From Bacillota bacterium (GTDB lineage Bacteria; Bacillota; Clostridia; Lachnospirales; Lachnospiraceae), in contig JAEZJV010000072.1 of NCBI GenBank assembly GCA_023415635.1, forward strand, positions 1 through 35,012: a stretch of 35,012 nt of DNA, given 5' to 3'. Below the pieces are notes generated by a model. It worked only from the letters and a program-made list of their open reading frames with translations. It was not told the DNA's origin and did not search any database. This document shows, in pieces, positions 1-7,875 of the stretch. Positions within the stretch are counted from its first letter, which is position 1. The number at the start of each line of letters is the position of its first letter. The position numbers and the translations under genes were made by a program.

Positions 1-76
1 GATCCCTCTTCGCCTCGATCGCGAGCCGGATCGCGCGCTCACGCAGCTCGTCCGGGTACTTCCTCGGTGCAGCCAT
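1..76 (-). CDS. IS3-family transposase OrfA, 5' end only
   Basis: The first 25 codons of a minus-strand gene run off the left edge. The reading begins MAAPRKYPDELRERAIRLA, the usual opening of the OrfA helix-turn-helix protein of IS3-family elements (IS3 or IS407-like groups). OrfA binds the IS ends and is normally made into an OrfAB transposase by frameshifting. The start is set by ATG at 76, about 50 bases inside the terminal repeat at 97-127. The gene continues outside the window. The matching 3' end of orfB is at the other end of the window, so both are probably parts of one IS copy. Confidence 0.85.
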   Translation of the reverse strand, partial: MAAPRKYPDELRERAIRLAIEAKRD

Positions 77-96
77 GACTCTCATCCTCCGGGGAT

Positions 97-127
97 TGAG
101 AGCCTCCACGAAAGCCGGGGCGGTTCA
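97..127. repeat. IS terminal inverted repeat (orfA side)
   Basis: Read from 127 downward this is TGAACCGCCCCGGCTTTCGT followed by GGAGGCTC. The partner at 34677-34704 differs at about three central positions. These are the transposase-binding ends of the IS3-family element. Confidence 0.8.
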
Positions 128-130
128 TTT
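128..130. repeat. Target-site duplication TTT (left copy)
   Basis: TTT directly abuts the IS terminal repeat here, and the same TTT abuts the other IS end at 34674-34676. Three bases is a usual duplication length for IS3-family insertion. With one copy removed, the two flanks join in frame. Confidence 0.65.
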
Positions 131-132
131 CC

Positions 133-885
133 CGCAGCACGATTGACCGCGCCATCGCGCGTGGTGTCCTGCCGGTCTACGAAACCGGCCTGGGAAACGC
201 GCGACCGCGCATCCGACTACGCCTATCCGACCTGGTGGATCTGATCGCCCCCAGGCCCGCCCTTCGTGCCCGTGTCGAGCGTCACGACCCGCACCGACCG
301 ACCGACCGTGCTTTCACGCTCATCGAGCTGCTGGTCGTCGTGGTCATCATCGGCATCCTCGCGGCCATCGCCGTGCCCGTGTTCCTCAACCAGAAGGCCA
401 AGGCGTACGACGCGTCGGTGAAGGCCGATCTGACCGCGGCCGGGCTCGCCGTCGAGGCGTACTGGGGCGCTGCGGACGCGTCGTGGGACTCGCTGCGGAG
501 TGCCACCGGGACCACCGCCACCGCGCCCACCACCATCGCGCTCGCCTCGCCCCACGGCGGCACATGGGCCCACGTCCCGGGCGCTGACCCCATCAACGCG
601 TCTCGCGGCACGAGCATCGGGCTGACCAGCGTGGTCACACCCACGGGCGCATGGACCCGACCCACCCCCGCCGGGGAGTTCTGCCTCGTCGCGACCAACC
701 CGCGGAGCCAGTGGAACCGCCCGTCGGGCAGCGGCGCGAGCTCCTACGACCGCGCGATCTACTACGACAGCCTCGCGGGCGGCGTCTCCACGATCCGCGA
801 CCTCGCCCGGCTCGTCCAGGGCGGTGCCGAGCCCGCCTGCTACGGCTACGCGCAGCAGTGGCTCGCAGCGGGCGGCCAGGTGTGA
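133..885 (+). CDS. Type IV prepilin; C-terminal part of an IS-split HTH-prepilin gene
   Basis: The frame encodes a class IV pilin. A basic leader ends in TDRA, then FTLIELLVVVVIIGILAAIA with Glu at +5 forms the N-terminal helix, followed by about 190 residues of pilin head with two Cys. Cleavage would be at Ala-Phe; Gly is usual at -1, Ala is tolerated. No ATG is available and GTG at 235 has no ribosome-binding site. Upstream codons 133-234 encode the second half of an excisionase-type HTH (SRSTIDRAIARGVLPVYETG and RIRLRLSDLVDLIA), whose first 26 codons are at 34598-34676. Joined, they give one 277-residue protein with cleavage near residue 87. If so, prepilin peptidase would free a DNA-binding leader domain in the cytosol. 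If not, the pilin starts at GTG 235 with a 26-residue leader. No pilus assembly genes are in the window. Confidence 0.8.
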   Translation, partial: RSTIDRAIARGVLPVYETGLGNARPRIRLRLSDLVDLIAPRPALRARVERHDPHRPTDRAFTLIELLVVVVIIGILAAIAVPVFLNQKAKAYDASVKADLTAAGLAVEAYWGAADASWDSLRSATGTTATAPTTIALASPHGGTWAHVPGADPINASRGTSIGLTSVVTPTGAWTRPTPAGEFCLVATNPRSQWNRPSGSGASSYDRAIYYDSLAGGVSTIRDLARLVQGGAEPACYGYAQQWLAAGGQV

Positions 886-907
886 CCAGCCCAGCGGCAC
901 CCGAGAC

Positions 908-949
908 GAGAAGACCCCCGCACCGATCGCATGGTGCGGGGGTCTTCTC
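908..949. terminator. Strong hairpin terminator after prepilin
   Basis: A perfect 17-bp stem (908-924 with 933-949, GAGAAGACCCCCGCACC and its complement) closes an 8-base loop. It lies 23 bases after the prepilin stop and just before the end of the convergent minus-strand operon (966), so it can stop transcription from both sides. Confidence 0.85.
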
Positions 950-965
950 ATGCCCGGGCCGGGCT

Positions 966-1214
966 TTACCGAGCGGCCTGCGGGTAAATGTCGGCGGCTC
1001 CCCATGCGAGCCGTGCCCGGGTGAGCGCCGACACGCCGCCGTCCTCCCGGCACCACCGCGCGTACTCGGTCTCCCCAGGCATCCATTCCCACCCCGGCCT
1101 CACGGGCGGGACGTCCTGCCCGGTGTGTTCGTCTCGTGCCGCGCCGCCCCCGGTCCCGGGGTCGGGTTCCGTGGGCGGCTGCGGGACGAGCGCGAGCGGG
1201 TGGTCAGCGGACAC
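966..1214 (-). CDS. Small hypothetical protein, last gene of transfer-type operon
   Basis: An 82-residue acidic, Pro-rich protein with no recognised family. It starts at GTG 1214, overlapping the end of the upstream gene (stop 1204-1206) by 11 bases, as expected for translational coupling. The C-terminal half (GWEWMPGETEYARWCREDGG, then ALTRARLAWGAADIYPQAAR) has a Trp/Tyr-rich composition seen in small plasmid proteins. It is the last gene before the convergent terminator at 908-949. Function unknown. Confidence 0.55.
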   Translation of the reverse strand: MSADHPLALVPQPPTEPDPGTGGGAARDEHTGQDVPPVRPGWEWMPGETEYARWCREDGGVSALTRARLAWGAADIYPQAAR

Positions 1215-1374
1215 GGCCTACACGGTATGGGTCGTATCCGACGTCGAGCATGCGGAGCGCGGTGCGCGGGTGTGCGGCGTCAATCGCGGTCAGGAGCGCG
1301 CGGACCCACCACGGGGCCAGGCGCGGGGTGTCAGTCGTCGGGGTGTCGGTCGTCTCGTGCATCGGGTGCTGCAT
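1204..1374 (-). CDS. Small hypothetical protein in transfer-type operon
   Basis: A 56-residue protein starting MQHPMHETTDTPTTD. I chose ATG 1374 because GAGAGG sits 8 bases upstream on the minus strand; a longer reading to 1461 overlaps the previous gene and has no such site. The second half (APWWVRALLTAIDAAHPRTA) can form one amphipathic or short membrane helix. It overlaps the next gene by 11 bases. A small GC hairpin (1398-1404 with 1410-1416) lies between it and the upstream gene at 1428. Function unknown. Confidence 0.5.
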   Translation of the reverse strand: MQHPMHETTDTPTTDTPRLAPWWVRALLTAIDAAHPRTALRMLDVGYDPYRVGRVR

Positions 1375-1427
1375 GGTGCGTGCCTCTCTATCTGCTACCC
1401 GGCCTCCGTGGCCGGGGGTCTGGGGTG

Positions 1428-2126
1428 TCACTGCTGCTCCGTGAGCTCGATGGCGCGCCACTGGCCGCCGGGCTGCTGCTCCACGACGACCGTGAAGCTC
1501 GCGCTGCCCTGCCTCGTCTCCATCGCGCCGCCGTCGGTCCAGCCCGTGGCGGTCCAGCTCACGGGGGCGATGTAGGAGATGCGCTCGCTCGTGCTCTCGG
1601 CCATCGGCACCAGGTAGTCGATCCCCGCCGCCGTGGCCCAGTGCTCGTACCCGGCATACCCGAGGTCAGGAGCCGCCGGGAGGTCCGCATCGACCGCGAA
1701 CCACCGCTCGAGCCGCTTGGTCCGCATCACGTCGGTCTCGGCGTCCGTCGCGTCCCACCACGCGACCAGTGCGGCCTGCGCGGCGTCCGATGCGGCCTCC
1801 GAGGCGGCCACGGCCTCGGGGTCAGGCGTGGCCGTCGGGGTCCCGGTCGGCAGGTCGGTGTCGGGCTCGTGGTCGTGGTCGGGGTCCGTCGGGTCAGCCG
1901 TGGGCCCGCTCGTGGCCGTCGGGTCCACGCTCGGCGCAGGAGCAGCAGGCACCACCACCCCCTGCGTGGGGGCAGCGGCAGGGTCCTGCGGGGTGTCCGT
2001 GCGGCCCATCAGACCCCAGGCCACGGCTCCGACCAGGACCACCACCGCGCTGATTCGGATGCCACGGCGCCAGCGGTCCCACCGCAGGTCGTCCCTGGTC
2101 GCGGGCGTGCTCGTCTGCTCGCTCAT
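1428..2126 (-). CDS. Membrane-anchored conjugal-transfer-like protein (TcpC/NTF2-like fold suspected)
   Basis: A 232-residue protein with a cytoplasmic N-terminus rich in charged residues, one membrane segment (about residues 25-45, ISAVVVLVGAVAWGLMG), a long Pro/Thr/Asp linker, and a folded C-terminal domain of about 130 residues (from AASEAASDAAQAALVAWWDA to the end). Single-pass proteins with an NTF2-like outer domain are typical of the TcpC/VirB8-like subunit of Gram-positive conjugation channels. Its place after a TrbL-like protein and a wall hydrolase supports that, but I see no diagnostic motif. The ATG at 2126 overlaps the upstream stop as ATGA, implying coupling. Confidence 0.6.
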   Translation of the reverse strand: MSEQTSTPATRDDLRWDRWRRGIRISAVVVLVGAVAWGLMGRTDTPQDPAAAPTQGVVVPAAPAPSVDPTATSGPTADPTDPDHDHEPDTDLPTGTPTATPDPEAVAASEAASDAAQAALVAWWDATDAETDVMRTKRLERWFAVDADLPAAPDLGYAGYEHWATAAGIDYLVPMAESTSERISYIAPVSWTATGWTDGGAMETRQGSASFTVVVEQQPGGQWRAIELTEQQ

Positions 2127-3354
2127 GCGCCCGTCTCCTCGTCCGTCGCCGCGCCGGTGAACTCCCAGTGCCACGGCTCCTCCTTGCCGCGCCCGGGCTG
2201 TGCCCAGTCGGGGCTGATCCACCCGGCCGCGGGAGCGTTCGCGACCATCCATGCGCGCTCCGTGGTGCCCCACGAGTTGATGCCGCCACCGAGGTCCAAC
2301 GCGAGGCCCCAGCCGTGGTTGCTCGTGCCCGGGGTGGCAGCCATGTGGCAGGCACCGCGCGCGCACCATCTCTCCCGTGCGGCTACCTGGCCCCGTACGA
2401 CCGGTAGCTGTCCGTGATGTCGATGTGCACGCCGAACGCCGCGAAGTAGCCAGCGTCGAGGGCGATGAGCGCCTCGGTCGCATCGCACCGCAGCATCTGC
2501 CCCGGCGCCCACGGGATGCCGCAGAGCTCCTCCGCGGGGATGCGGCCGTTTTCGTGCCCGCCCCACGCCCCAGCGCCACCCGACCCGCCCCCGGTGACCG
2601 GGGCGGGGTCGTCCGTGCAGGTCGTGCCGGTGCTCACCGGGACCGTGACAGGCGGGACGACCGGCTCGTCGAGGTCGTCGTCGAACGACATCGCGGCGGT
2701 GGCGTCCCACAGCTCATCGACCAAGGCCTGCGCCGCTGCCTCCCTCGTGGCGTAGAGCGAACCGTCGGCCGAGCGCTGCACCGCTTGCGCGACGCTCGCG
2801 AGCTCGCCCGTCTGCCAGTCGGTGACCGAGATGAGGCCTGGGTTCGTCCCTCTCCCGAGCAAGAAGCTCCGCGTCGCGTACACCGGGTCCTGGATCTGCT
2901 CTGGCGTGCCCCACCCCATGCTCGGGCGCTGCTGGAACAGCCCCGCGGAATCGCGGTCACCCCCGCTGAGATTCCTGAGGCTGCTCTCCTGCAGCGCCGT
3001 CGCGATGGCGATGACTCCGGCCCGCTTTCGCGCAACCTCGTCCCCGAGCGGGTTCGTGCCCTTGACCACCGCGAGGATCACCTGAGCGTTCTCCCGCTGC
3101 TGCTCGTCGAGCGCCGTCGCGCCCGTCCCGCCCGCCACGGGCGTCGACGCGGCCACGCACGTGCTCTCGGCCACGGCGGCGCCACCAGCGACCGTCTGGG
3201 TCAGGCTGCTGACCACCGCGGCCCCCATCAGAGCCACGCCCACCGGCAGCGCCAGAGCACCCACCACGCACGCGCCCAGGACCGCCCGCCCGGTCGGGGT
3301 GCGCAAGAACTGCACCCCGACCCGGGCTGCGATCGCAACAGCTGGCGCGGGCAT
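2123..3354 (-). CDS. Conjugation wall hydrolase: lysozyme-like domain plus M15 (VanY-type) peptidase, frameshifted
   Basis: The first frame (3354 to 2383) has an N-terminal membrane segment, a lysozyme-like region with ATALQESSLRNLSGGDRDSA and GLFQQRPSMGWG, a Gly-rich linker, and the start of an M15 domain ending DITDSYRSYGAR and a stop. The next frame resumes with QVAARERW and carries the zinc ligands of M15 D-Ala-D-Ala carboxypeptidases: SNHGWGLALD and EPWHWEF. One inserted base near 2388-2394 (expected GGGGCCCAGG, seen GGGGCCAGG) restores a 410-residue protein. Such two-domain proteins open the cell wall for transfer channels. It may be a sequencing error or a real inactivation, in which case the metal site is lost. 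ATG 3354 overlaps the TrbL-like stop as TGATG. Confidence 0.8.
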
Positions 3355-6029
3355 CAGGCAGCCATCCCGGACGCGTCGCCCCACCAGCCGTGGTCACCGG
3401 TGCCGGTGCCACCAGCCGGACCGGGCACGTCCGTCGGGCCGGGGTTCGCGGTCGGGCCGGGCCGGTCGTCGGGCGTCACGGTGTCCGGGCGGACCATGCG
3501 CACGTACGACGTGTACGCCTGCAACTCGGCCTCGGTCGCCAGCCCGAGTGCGGCAGCGGCCTGAGTCAACGGGGCGCCCGAGCGAGCCCACGCGTCAGCG
3601 GCACGGTCCCACTGCGTCGGCGTGTCCTTCGCAGCGGTGATCGCGTCCTCGGCACGGCGAACCGCCAACCGTGCGCCGTTCACGCGCTTGGTGTGGTCGT
3701 CGACCTCCTGCGCGAACTTCGCCATGGCCTCTCGCTCCGCCTGGGCGTTGTCCATGCCGCGCTCACGCACGAACCAGGCTGTGAGCTCCTGGATTCGCCG
3801 CGATCCGTGCCGCTGGTACTCGTCGTACGCGTCCCGCGCGTCGTTCAACGCCCGCTGCAGCCGGTCAAGGTCAGCCTCTGCGGCGGCCTTCTCGGCGTCG
3901 CGGTACGCCCGAGCGGGAGCGACCGTACGCAGCGCGTCCCAGCCCCGGTCAGCGTCCTGGTCGTCACCCGCACGCGGACCCGGCCGCGCAGCCGTCACGG
4001 TCGGCTGGTCGTCGTGGGTCGGGGGCAGCGGAGGCGGCACCGGGCGCGGTGGCGTGCGCGGTGGTGCGATCGGGGCGTCACCGTCCGGGCGGTTCCGGTC
4101 CGTTGCGTCACGCGTGGGCTTGTCGTCCCCATGCGTAGCAGCGGCAAGCGCGGCCTTGTTCTTGCGCACGCCGGCGGACCAGCCGCCGACCGCGGCCTTC
4201 ACGGGGCTGCCCCCGGCCCGCGCTCCACGGCGGCCACCGGCCACCATCCCGCCGATGACGTCAGCGGGCGCGGCGATCGTCCCAGCAGCAGCCCCCACGG
4301 CCATCGCACCGAGCTGGCGCCCACGCTGTGCGACCTGGTCGTCCACGGTCGTGCCCTGCACCCCGACGCCCGCGAGCATGATGGCCTGCAGCTTCCGCAG
4401 GAGCATGAACGCCGCAACGCCTGCGATTACAGCCGCGATAGTGACCGCGACCGGCACGAACTTGGGCGCCACGGTTGCGATACCGGCGCCCGCGAGCCCG
4501 GTCGTGGTCCCCTTGCCGCTGAGGGCCGCTGTCATCGCGGTGGTGAGTGCTGCCACAGCCCACAGGACGATCCCGACCGTGACACCGACTGCGAACCGGC
4601 GCACCATGCTCGCGACGACCTCGGTGCCCCAGCGGCGCCCAACGGTCGGGGAGCGGAGTGCTCCGAGCCCAACGATCGGGGCGCTCAGCACGAGGAACAC
4701 GAGTTCGAGCTCGCTCAGCAGGCCCACGATGGCGATGAGGCCGACCGCGACCATCAGAATGGTCAGCCCGAACGCGGCACCGGCCACAGCGGCGATCGCT
4801 GGGCTGCTCTTGCCGGTGGCGCTCGCGTACGCACCCGGGTGGGAGGTCGCGAGGTCCGAGTAGATCGCGGCCCGGACCATGCCCTTGTACGAGCAGAGCG
4901 CGTCCATGCTTAGGTCCCCGTGCGTCTTGCCGGTCACGTCGCCGATCGACGGCAAGCGGTCCCGGAACGTGCAACGCGCGCTCGCACCGTCCTTGCTCGC
5001 CATGCGCGTCGACTCCGCGACCGTGTAGGCATTCGTCCAGCGCAGCGCCTCGGCGTAGCTCACGACGCCATCGGGCCCGGCCGGGATCGCATCGACCGGG
5101 ATGGTCACCGCGTAGCCATCGCGGATGTCCGGCGTCGAATCCTTGAGCTGCTCGTTGAGGGTGATCGTCGAGGGGATGGGCTCGTCGGCAAGGTCGCCTA
5201 GGACGCTGGCACCCCAAGTTTGGGCGAGGAGGCCGTCAATCACGGTCGTGGACACGGAGCCCTCGCCGTCCTTGCATCCACCCATCGGGTCGGTCGCAGC
5301 ACACGTGGCGGCCGACCCGACCGCCTCCGTGGCGGTCCGGGCGAGCTGGATGCCCGCCGGGGACGCGAGCGCGGCGGTCACCACAACGACGCCGACCATC
5401 CACGCGAAATCGCTCATGCCCCGGCCGCGCCGCCGGGCAACGTTGAACATGATGGTGATGAGGCCGAGCCCGATCAGGAGGGGCGCCCAAGACAGGAATG
5501 TGTGCCGGTAGAGCGCGTCGAGCGGGGCGGCGATCAGGCCCAGCAGCATCGAGCTCAGAGCCCCGGACAACGCCCAATCGAGGATCATCCCGACCAGGCG
5601 CGCGGGCCAGACCGCGACCATCTGCCACGCCGCATCACCAAGGTGAGCGGTGGCCTTCGCGCTCGCGTCATCGCACATGCTGAGACCGAACGTCTCGAAA
5701 ATCAGCCCGTCGCCCGGGTCCCGCCAACGCGCACCGCCCACGCCAGTCGCGACGGTGAACCCGGTACCCTCCGCCGCGTCTCCGCTGGCCGTGAAGCGCG
5801 AAATCCGGTTGCTCTCGTTGGAGGTCCCGTTGTCAGCACCCGACGGCAGGTACAGCGACTGGTTGTTCTTGCAGAAGTTGTCGATGGGATTGAGCCCGCT
5901 CGCCATCCCGGCCCGTGCGGTCCCGGGCGCCACGAGCGCGATCGCGGTCAGGAGCCCCACCGCGAGCAGCACGGCCATGGTGGTCCACGTGGCGGCTCGT
6001 ACGCCCCGGTTCACGGCCCGGGCGATCAC
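3354..6029 (-). CDS. TrbL/VirB6-like polytopic conjugation channel protein
   Basis: An 891-residue membrane protein. It has an N-terminal signal or anchor (AVLLAVGLLTAIALVAPG), an extracellular region with several Cys, a cluster of membrane helices around residues 135-210, a second Cys-containing outer loop, and five or six helices around residues 405-565. A long cytoplasmic tail follows, Pro-rich and then coiled-coil (about residues 695-820). This plan is that of the TrbL/VirB6 inner-membrane channel subunit of type IV secretion systems in actinobacterial elements. I chose GTG 6029 because it overlaps the upstream stop as GTGA, and the predicted signal begins there. The next gene starts within its stop codon. 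No VirB4 or coupling ATPase accompanies it. Confidence 0.75.
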   Translation of the reverse strand: MIARAVNRGVRAATWTTMAVLLAVGLLTAIALVAPGTARAGMASGLNPIDNFCKNNQSLYLPSGADNGTSNESNRISRFTASGDAAEGTGFTVATGVGGARWRDPGDGLIFETFGLSMCDDASAKATAHLGDAAWQMVAVWPARLVGMILDWALSGALSSMLLGLIAAPLDALYRHTFLSWAPLLIGLGLITIMFNVARRRGRGMSDFAWMVGVVVVTAALASPAGIQLARTATEAVGSAATCAATDPMGGCKDGEGSVSTTVIDGLLAQTWGASVLGDLADEPIPSTITLNEQLKDSTPDIRDGYAVTIPVDAIPAGPDGVVSYAEALRWTNAYTVAESTRMASKDGASARCTFRDRLPSIGDVTGKTHGDLSMDALCSYKGMVRAAIYSDLATSHPGAYASATGKSSPAIAAVAGAAFGLTILMVAVGLIAIVGLLSELELVFLVLSAPIVGLGALRSPTVGRRWGTEVVASMVRRFAVGVTVGIVLWAVAALTTAMTAALSGKGTTTGLAGAGIATVAPKFVPVAVTIAAVIAGVAAFMLLRKLQAIMLAGVGVQGTTVDDQVAQRGRQLGAMAVGAAAGTIAAPADVIGGMVAGGRRGARAGGSPVKAAVGGWSAGVRKNKAALAAATHGDDKPTRDATDRNRPDGDAPIAPPRTPPRPVPPPLPPTHDDQPTVTAARPGPRAGDDQDADRGWDALRTVAPARAYRDAEKAAAEADLDRLQRALNDARDAYDEYQRHGSRRIQELTAWFVRERGMDNAQAEREAMAKFAQEVDDHTKRVNGARLAVRRAEDAITAAKDTPTQWDRAADAWARSGAPLTQAAAALGLATEAELQAYTSYVRMVRPDTVTPDDRPGPTANPGPTDVPGPAGGTGTGDHGWWGDASGMAA

Positions 6030-6457
6030 GCGGCACCGTCCTGGGGTGCGTTGTGTGTGGCGTCGAGTGCGGGGTCCTCGGCCCACATCGCGTCCCACAG
6101 GCGGCTCAGGGCGCGCTCCCAGCGGGCGGCCTCATCAGCGGTCGCGGGGCGGAGGGTGGTCAGCCAGGCCGGGGAACCCTGCGGGTCGGCGGGCTCGAGG
6201 ACCTGGACGGCCTCGACGGTGCGCCACCGCAGATCGGTGACGTCCGGGACCACGCGGCCGGGCTCGCCGATCGGCCCGTGCGTCGTGAGGACCGTCAGCA
6301 CTGCGGGGGTGACCTCCACGGGGTACCGGATCGAGCGGCCGTGCTGGACCCATGCGGGTCCGGTCCCTGCGGTGCGCCAGCGTGCGAGCGTGCGCGTCGA
6401 TACGCCGTAATGCGCGGCTGCCTGCCCGGGGGTCATCATGCGGATGACGTCGCTCAT
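6026..6457 (-). CDS. Excisionase/BldC-type HTH regulator heading the transfer operon
   Basis: A 143-residue protein whose first 60 residues form a MerR/excisionase-like winged HTH: MMTPGQAAAHYGVSTRTLAR, then RWRTAGTGPAW and the wing GRSIRYPVEV. The rest is a Trp-rich unknown tail. The start at 6457 has GGAGG 8 bases upstream. The gene overlaps the TrbL-like gene by GTGA and is the first of the operon. Four A(T/C)GTC boxes at exact 10-bp steps and an inverted repeat lie just upstream (6474-6516), the arrangement expected for head-to-tail binding of this protein class. It is therefore likely to regulate its own operon, though an excision role is possible. Confidence 0.75.
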   Translation of the reverse strand: MSDVIRMMTPGQAAAHYGVSTRTLARWRTAGTGPAWVQHGRSIRYPVEVTPAVLTVLTTHGPIGEPGRVVPDVTDLRWRTVEAVQVLEPADPQGSPAWLTTLRPATADEAARWERALSRLWDAMWAEDPALDATHNAPQDGAA

Positions 6458-6473
6458 GCTCACCACCTCCAAA

Positions 6474-6516
6474 ATGTCGTTCTATGTCCGTGAATGTCTT
6501 CGAACGTCCGTTCGAA
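6474..6516. promoter_or_regulatory. Phased 10-bp direct repeats and inverted repeat upstream of HTH gene
   Basis: ATGTC occurs at 6474, 6484 and 6494, and ACGTC at 6504, each exactly 10 bases apart, so all face the same side of the helix. The last overlaps an inverted repeat, TTCGAAC-GTCC-GTTCGAA (6499-6516). The block sits directly upstream of the ribosome-binding site of the HTH gene starting at 6457. It is probably its operator. Confidence 0.6.
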
Positions 6517-6519
6517 TCA

Positions 6520-6542
6520 ATGGTAGGTGTTGGCATATACAG
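6520..6542 (+). repeat. Dispersed 23-bp element, copy 1
   Basis: The stretch ATGGTAGGTG-TTGGCATATACAG is repeated at 34496-34518 with one difference (GGC for GGT). Both copies lie upstream of excisionase-like HTH genes, though in opposite orientation relative to the gene. It includes CATATA and, on the minus strand, TATATG, so it could hold a promoter -10 element. Confidence 0.65.
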
Positions 6543-6560
6543 GATTTCCCGGGCATGCGA

Positions 6561-6600
6561 AACGCCCCGCCCCGGTGCGTGCGAACCGGGACGGGGCGTT
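6561..6600. terminator. Hairpin terminator after the 365-residue protein gene
   Basis: AACGCCCCGCCCCGGT (6561-6576) pairs with ACCGGGACGGGGCGTT (6585-6600), 16 bp with one mismatch and an 8-base loop. It lies 25 bases beyond the minus-strand stop at 6625 and upstream of the transfer operon, insulating the two units. Confidence 0.75.
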
Positions 6601-6624
6601 CGGAAAGGGCTGGCGCAGGTCGGG

Positions 6625-7722
6625 TTAGGCGGCCAGCCTCCGAACGCGCGCGGAGCCATACGTGTCAGTGAACCCGAGGCCGTCCTCGTGAACCTCCCAG
6701 CCCGAGGTGCCCTTCACAGGAAGCCAAATCGGGCGGTCGCCCGGGTCGGCGTCATCCGGACGCACCCACACGCTGGTCGTGGAGGAGTCGACGACCGTAA
6801 TTGGCGTGGGTTCCGGGCTCGCGTCCGTCGCAATCGTCCAGCGCGAACCCCGCTCACGGAACGCTTCATGGGCGGCCTTCTTGGTCCGCAGCGGTGGGAA
6901 CGTCGGCGTGTCGTTGGCGGGCTCGGGCTCCGGCGCGTCCGGGGCGGGCTGGGGCGCGCGCTTGGTCCGCGTCTTGCGCTGCGGGCCATCGCTCCCAGCG
7001 GCCACGAAGCGCGCTGCGAGCTCGGGGTCGTGCGCGATGTCCGTCGCAGTGTGCAGGCCGGGGCGTGCGACCTCAATGCCAGCCTCGGTGTAGTGCCGCC
7101 CGTCGGGCAGATGGCCGCTGGGGCTGAGCTGGGTCCCGGTGAGGCGGTGGTACCCCAGGCGGTCGCGCTGCGTGCGGCGGTGGAATCCGGCACGGTCGAA
7201 CCCGTCGGAATCGAAGTGCGTGCCCGTGAGAACGTTGCGCCCCGTCTTGGGGTCCCAACCGTCCTGCACGGACTCGGCGACCTGCTCGGGCTCCGGCTCG
7301 ACCGCGGCCTCCACGACGGGCGCGGGGGCGGCGGCCTCGGTGGCCGGCTGGTCAGCCAGCACGCTGGGAGCATGCGCGTCGAGGTGCGCACGCCGCGTCG
7401 CGAGCCGGTCCTCGTAGACGCCCGTCAGGAGCTCGCGCACCGCCAGCGCCTGTGCGAGCTCACGGTCCAGGCGGGCGCGCAAGTCCGCCACGGACGGGTC
7501 GTCACCGCCACGAGCCTCGGCGGCCCGCAGCTCACGCGTCAACGCGCGCGCGGTCGCCCTCGCCACCGCGTAATCCGCATCCAGGCGCGCCATACGCCCC
7601 GCGCCCACCAGAGCATCCGGCAAGCCCGCCATCGGGAACGCCGCCTCGAATGCGGCTCGTGCTCGCGCAAGGTCGCGTGCTGCATCAGATGCGCAACGCG
7701 GACCTGGTCGCCAATCACACAT
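6625..7722 (-). CDS. Hypothetical plasmid-type protein with N-terminal Cys motif
   Basis: A 365-residue soluble protein. The N-terminus, MCDWRPGPRCASDAARDLAR, has a Cys-x8-Cys/Asp pattern seen at the start of several mobile-element proteins. A helical region (about residues 20-110, rich in Ala, Arg and Glu) follows, then a Pro/Ala linker, then a central segment GWDPKTGRNVLTGTHFDSDG and FDRAGFHRRTQRDRLGY with repeated D-G-[FY]-[DH] steps, and a C-terminal domain ending ARVRRLAA. I chose ATG 7722 because GGGAG precedes it by about 8 bases. No catalytic motif is visible and the function is unknown. It is the last gene of a minus-strand unit closed by the terminator at 6561-6600. Confidence 0.6.
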   Translation of the reverse strand: MCDWRPGPRCASDAARDLARARAAFEAAFPMAGLPDALVGAGRMARLDADYAVARATARALTRELRAAEARGGDDPSVADLRARLDRELAQALAVRELLTGVYEDRLATRRAHLDAHAPSVLADQPATEAAAPAPVVEAAVEPEPEQVAESVQDGWDPKTGRNVLTGTHFDSDGFDRAGFHRRTQRDRLGYHRLTGTQLSPSGHLPDGRHYTEAGIEVARPGLHTATDIAHDPELAARFVAAGSDGPQRKTRTKRAPQPAPDAPEPEPANDTPTFPPLRTKKAAHEAFRERGSRWTIATDASPEPTPITVVDSSTTSVWVRPDDADPGDRPIWLPVKGTSGWEVHEDGLGFTDTYGSARVRRLAA

Positions 7723-7793
7723 GTCGTGTCTCCCACCACTAGAAAGTGCCGCCCGCTTTGGGCGATTTCCGTGGCGGAAGGGTAGGCGCTGGT

Positions 7794-7857
7794 CCGGACG
7801 GTCCAGGGCGCGTGTACGGCTACGGCGCTTCAGACCGACAACCCGCGGACCGTCCGG
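7794..7857. repeat. Spaced perfect 11-bp inverted repeat between two minus-strand genes
   Basis: CCGGACGGTCC (7794-7804) and GGACCGTCCGG (7847-7857) are exact complements separated by 42 bases. They occupy the gap between genes ending at 7876 and starting at 7722. They may be a regulator site, recombinase subsites, or a long-loop hairpin. Confidence 0.5.
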
Positions 7858-7875
7858 GGCGGTCGACATTGAGCG

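Larger units (their letters stand above)
1..127 (-). mobile_element. IS3-family element, orfA-side end
   Basis: The IS end is defined by the imperfect inverted repeat at 97-127, whose outermost bases read TGAACCGCCCCGG inward on the minus strand. It matches the repeat at 34677-34704 at about 25 of 28 positions. The element ends in CA at 126-127, fitting the TG...CA ends of the family. The sequence next outside is TTT (128-130), also found at 34674-34676 next to the other end, which fits a 3-bp target duplication. The IS middle (about 0.8 kb if of usual length) is missing. Confidence 0.8.
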
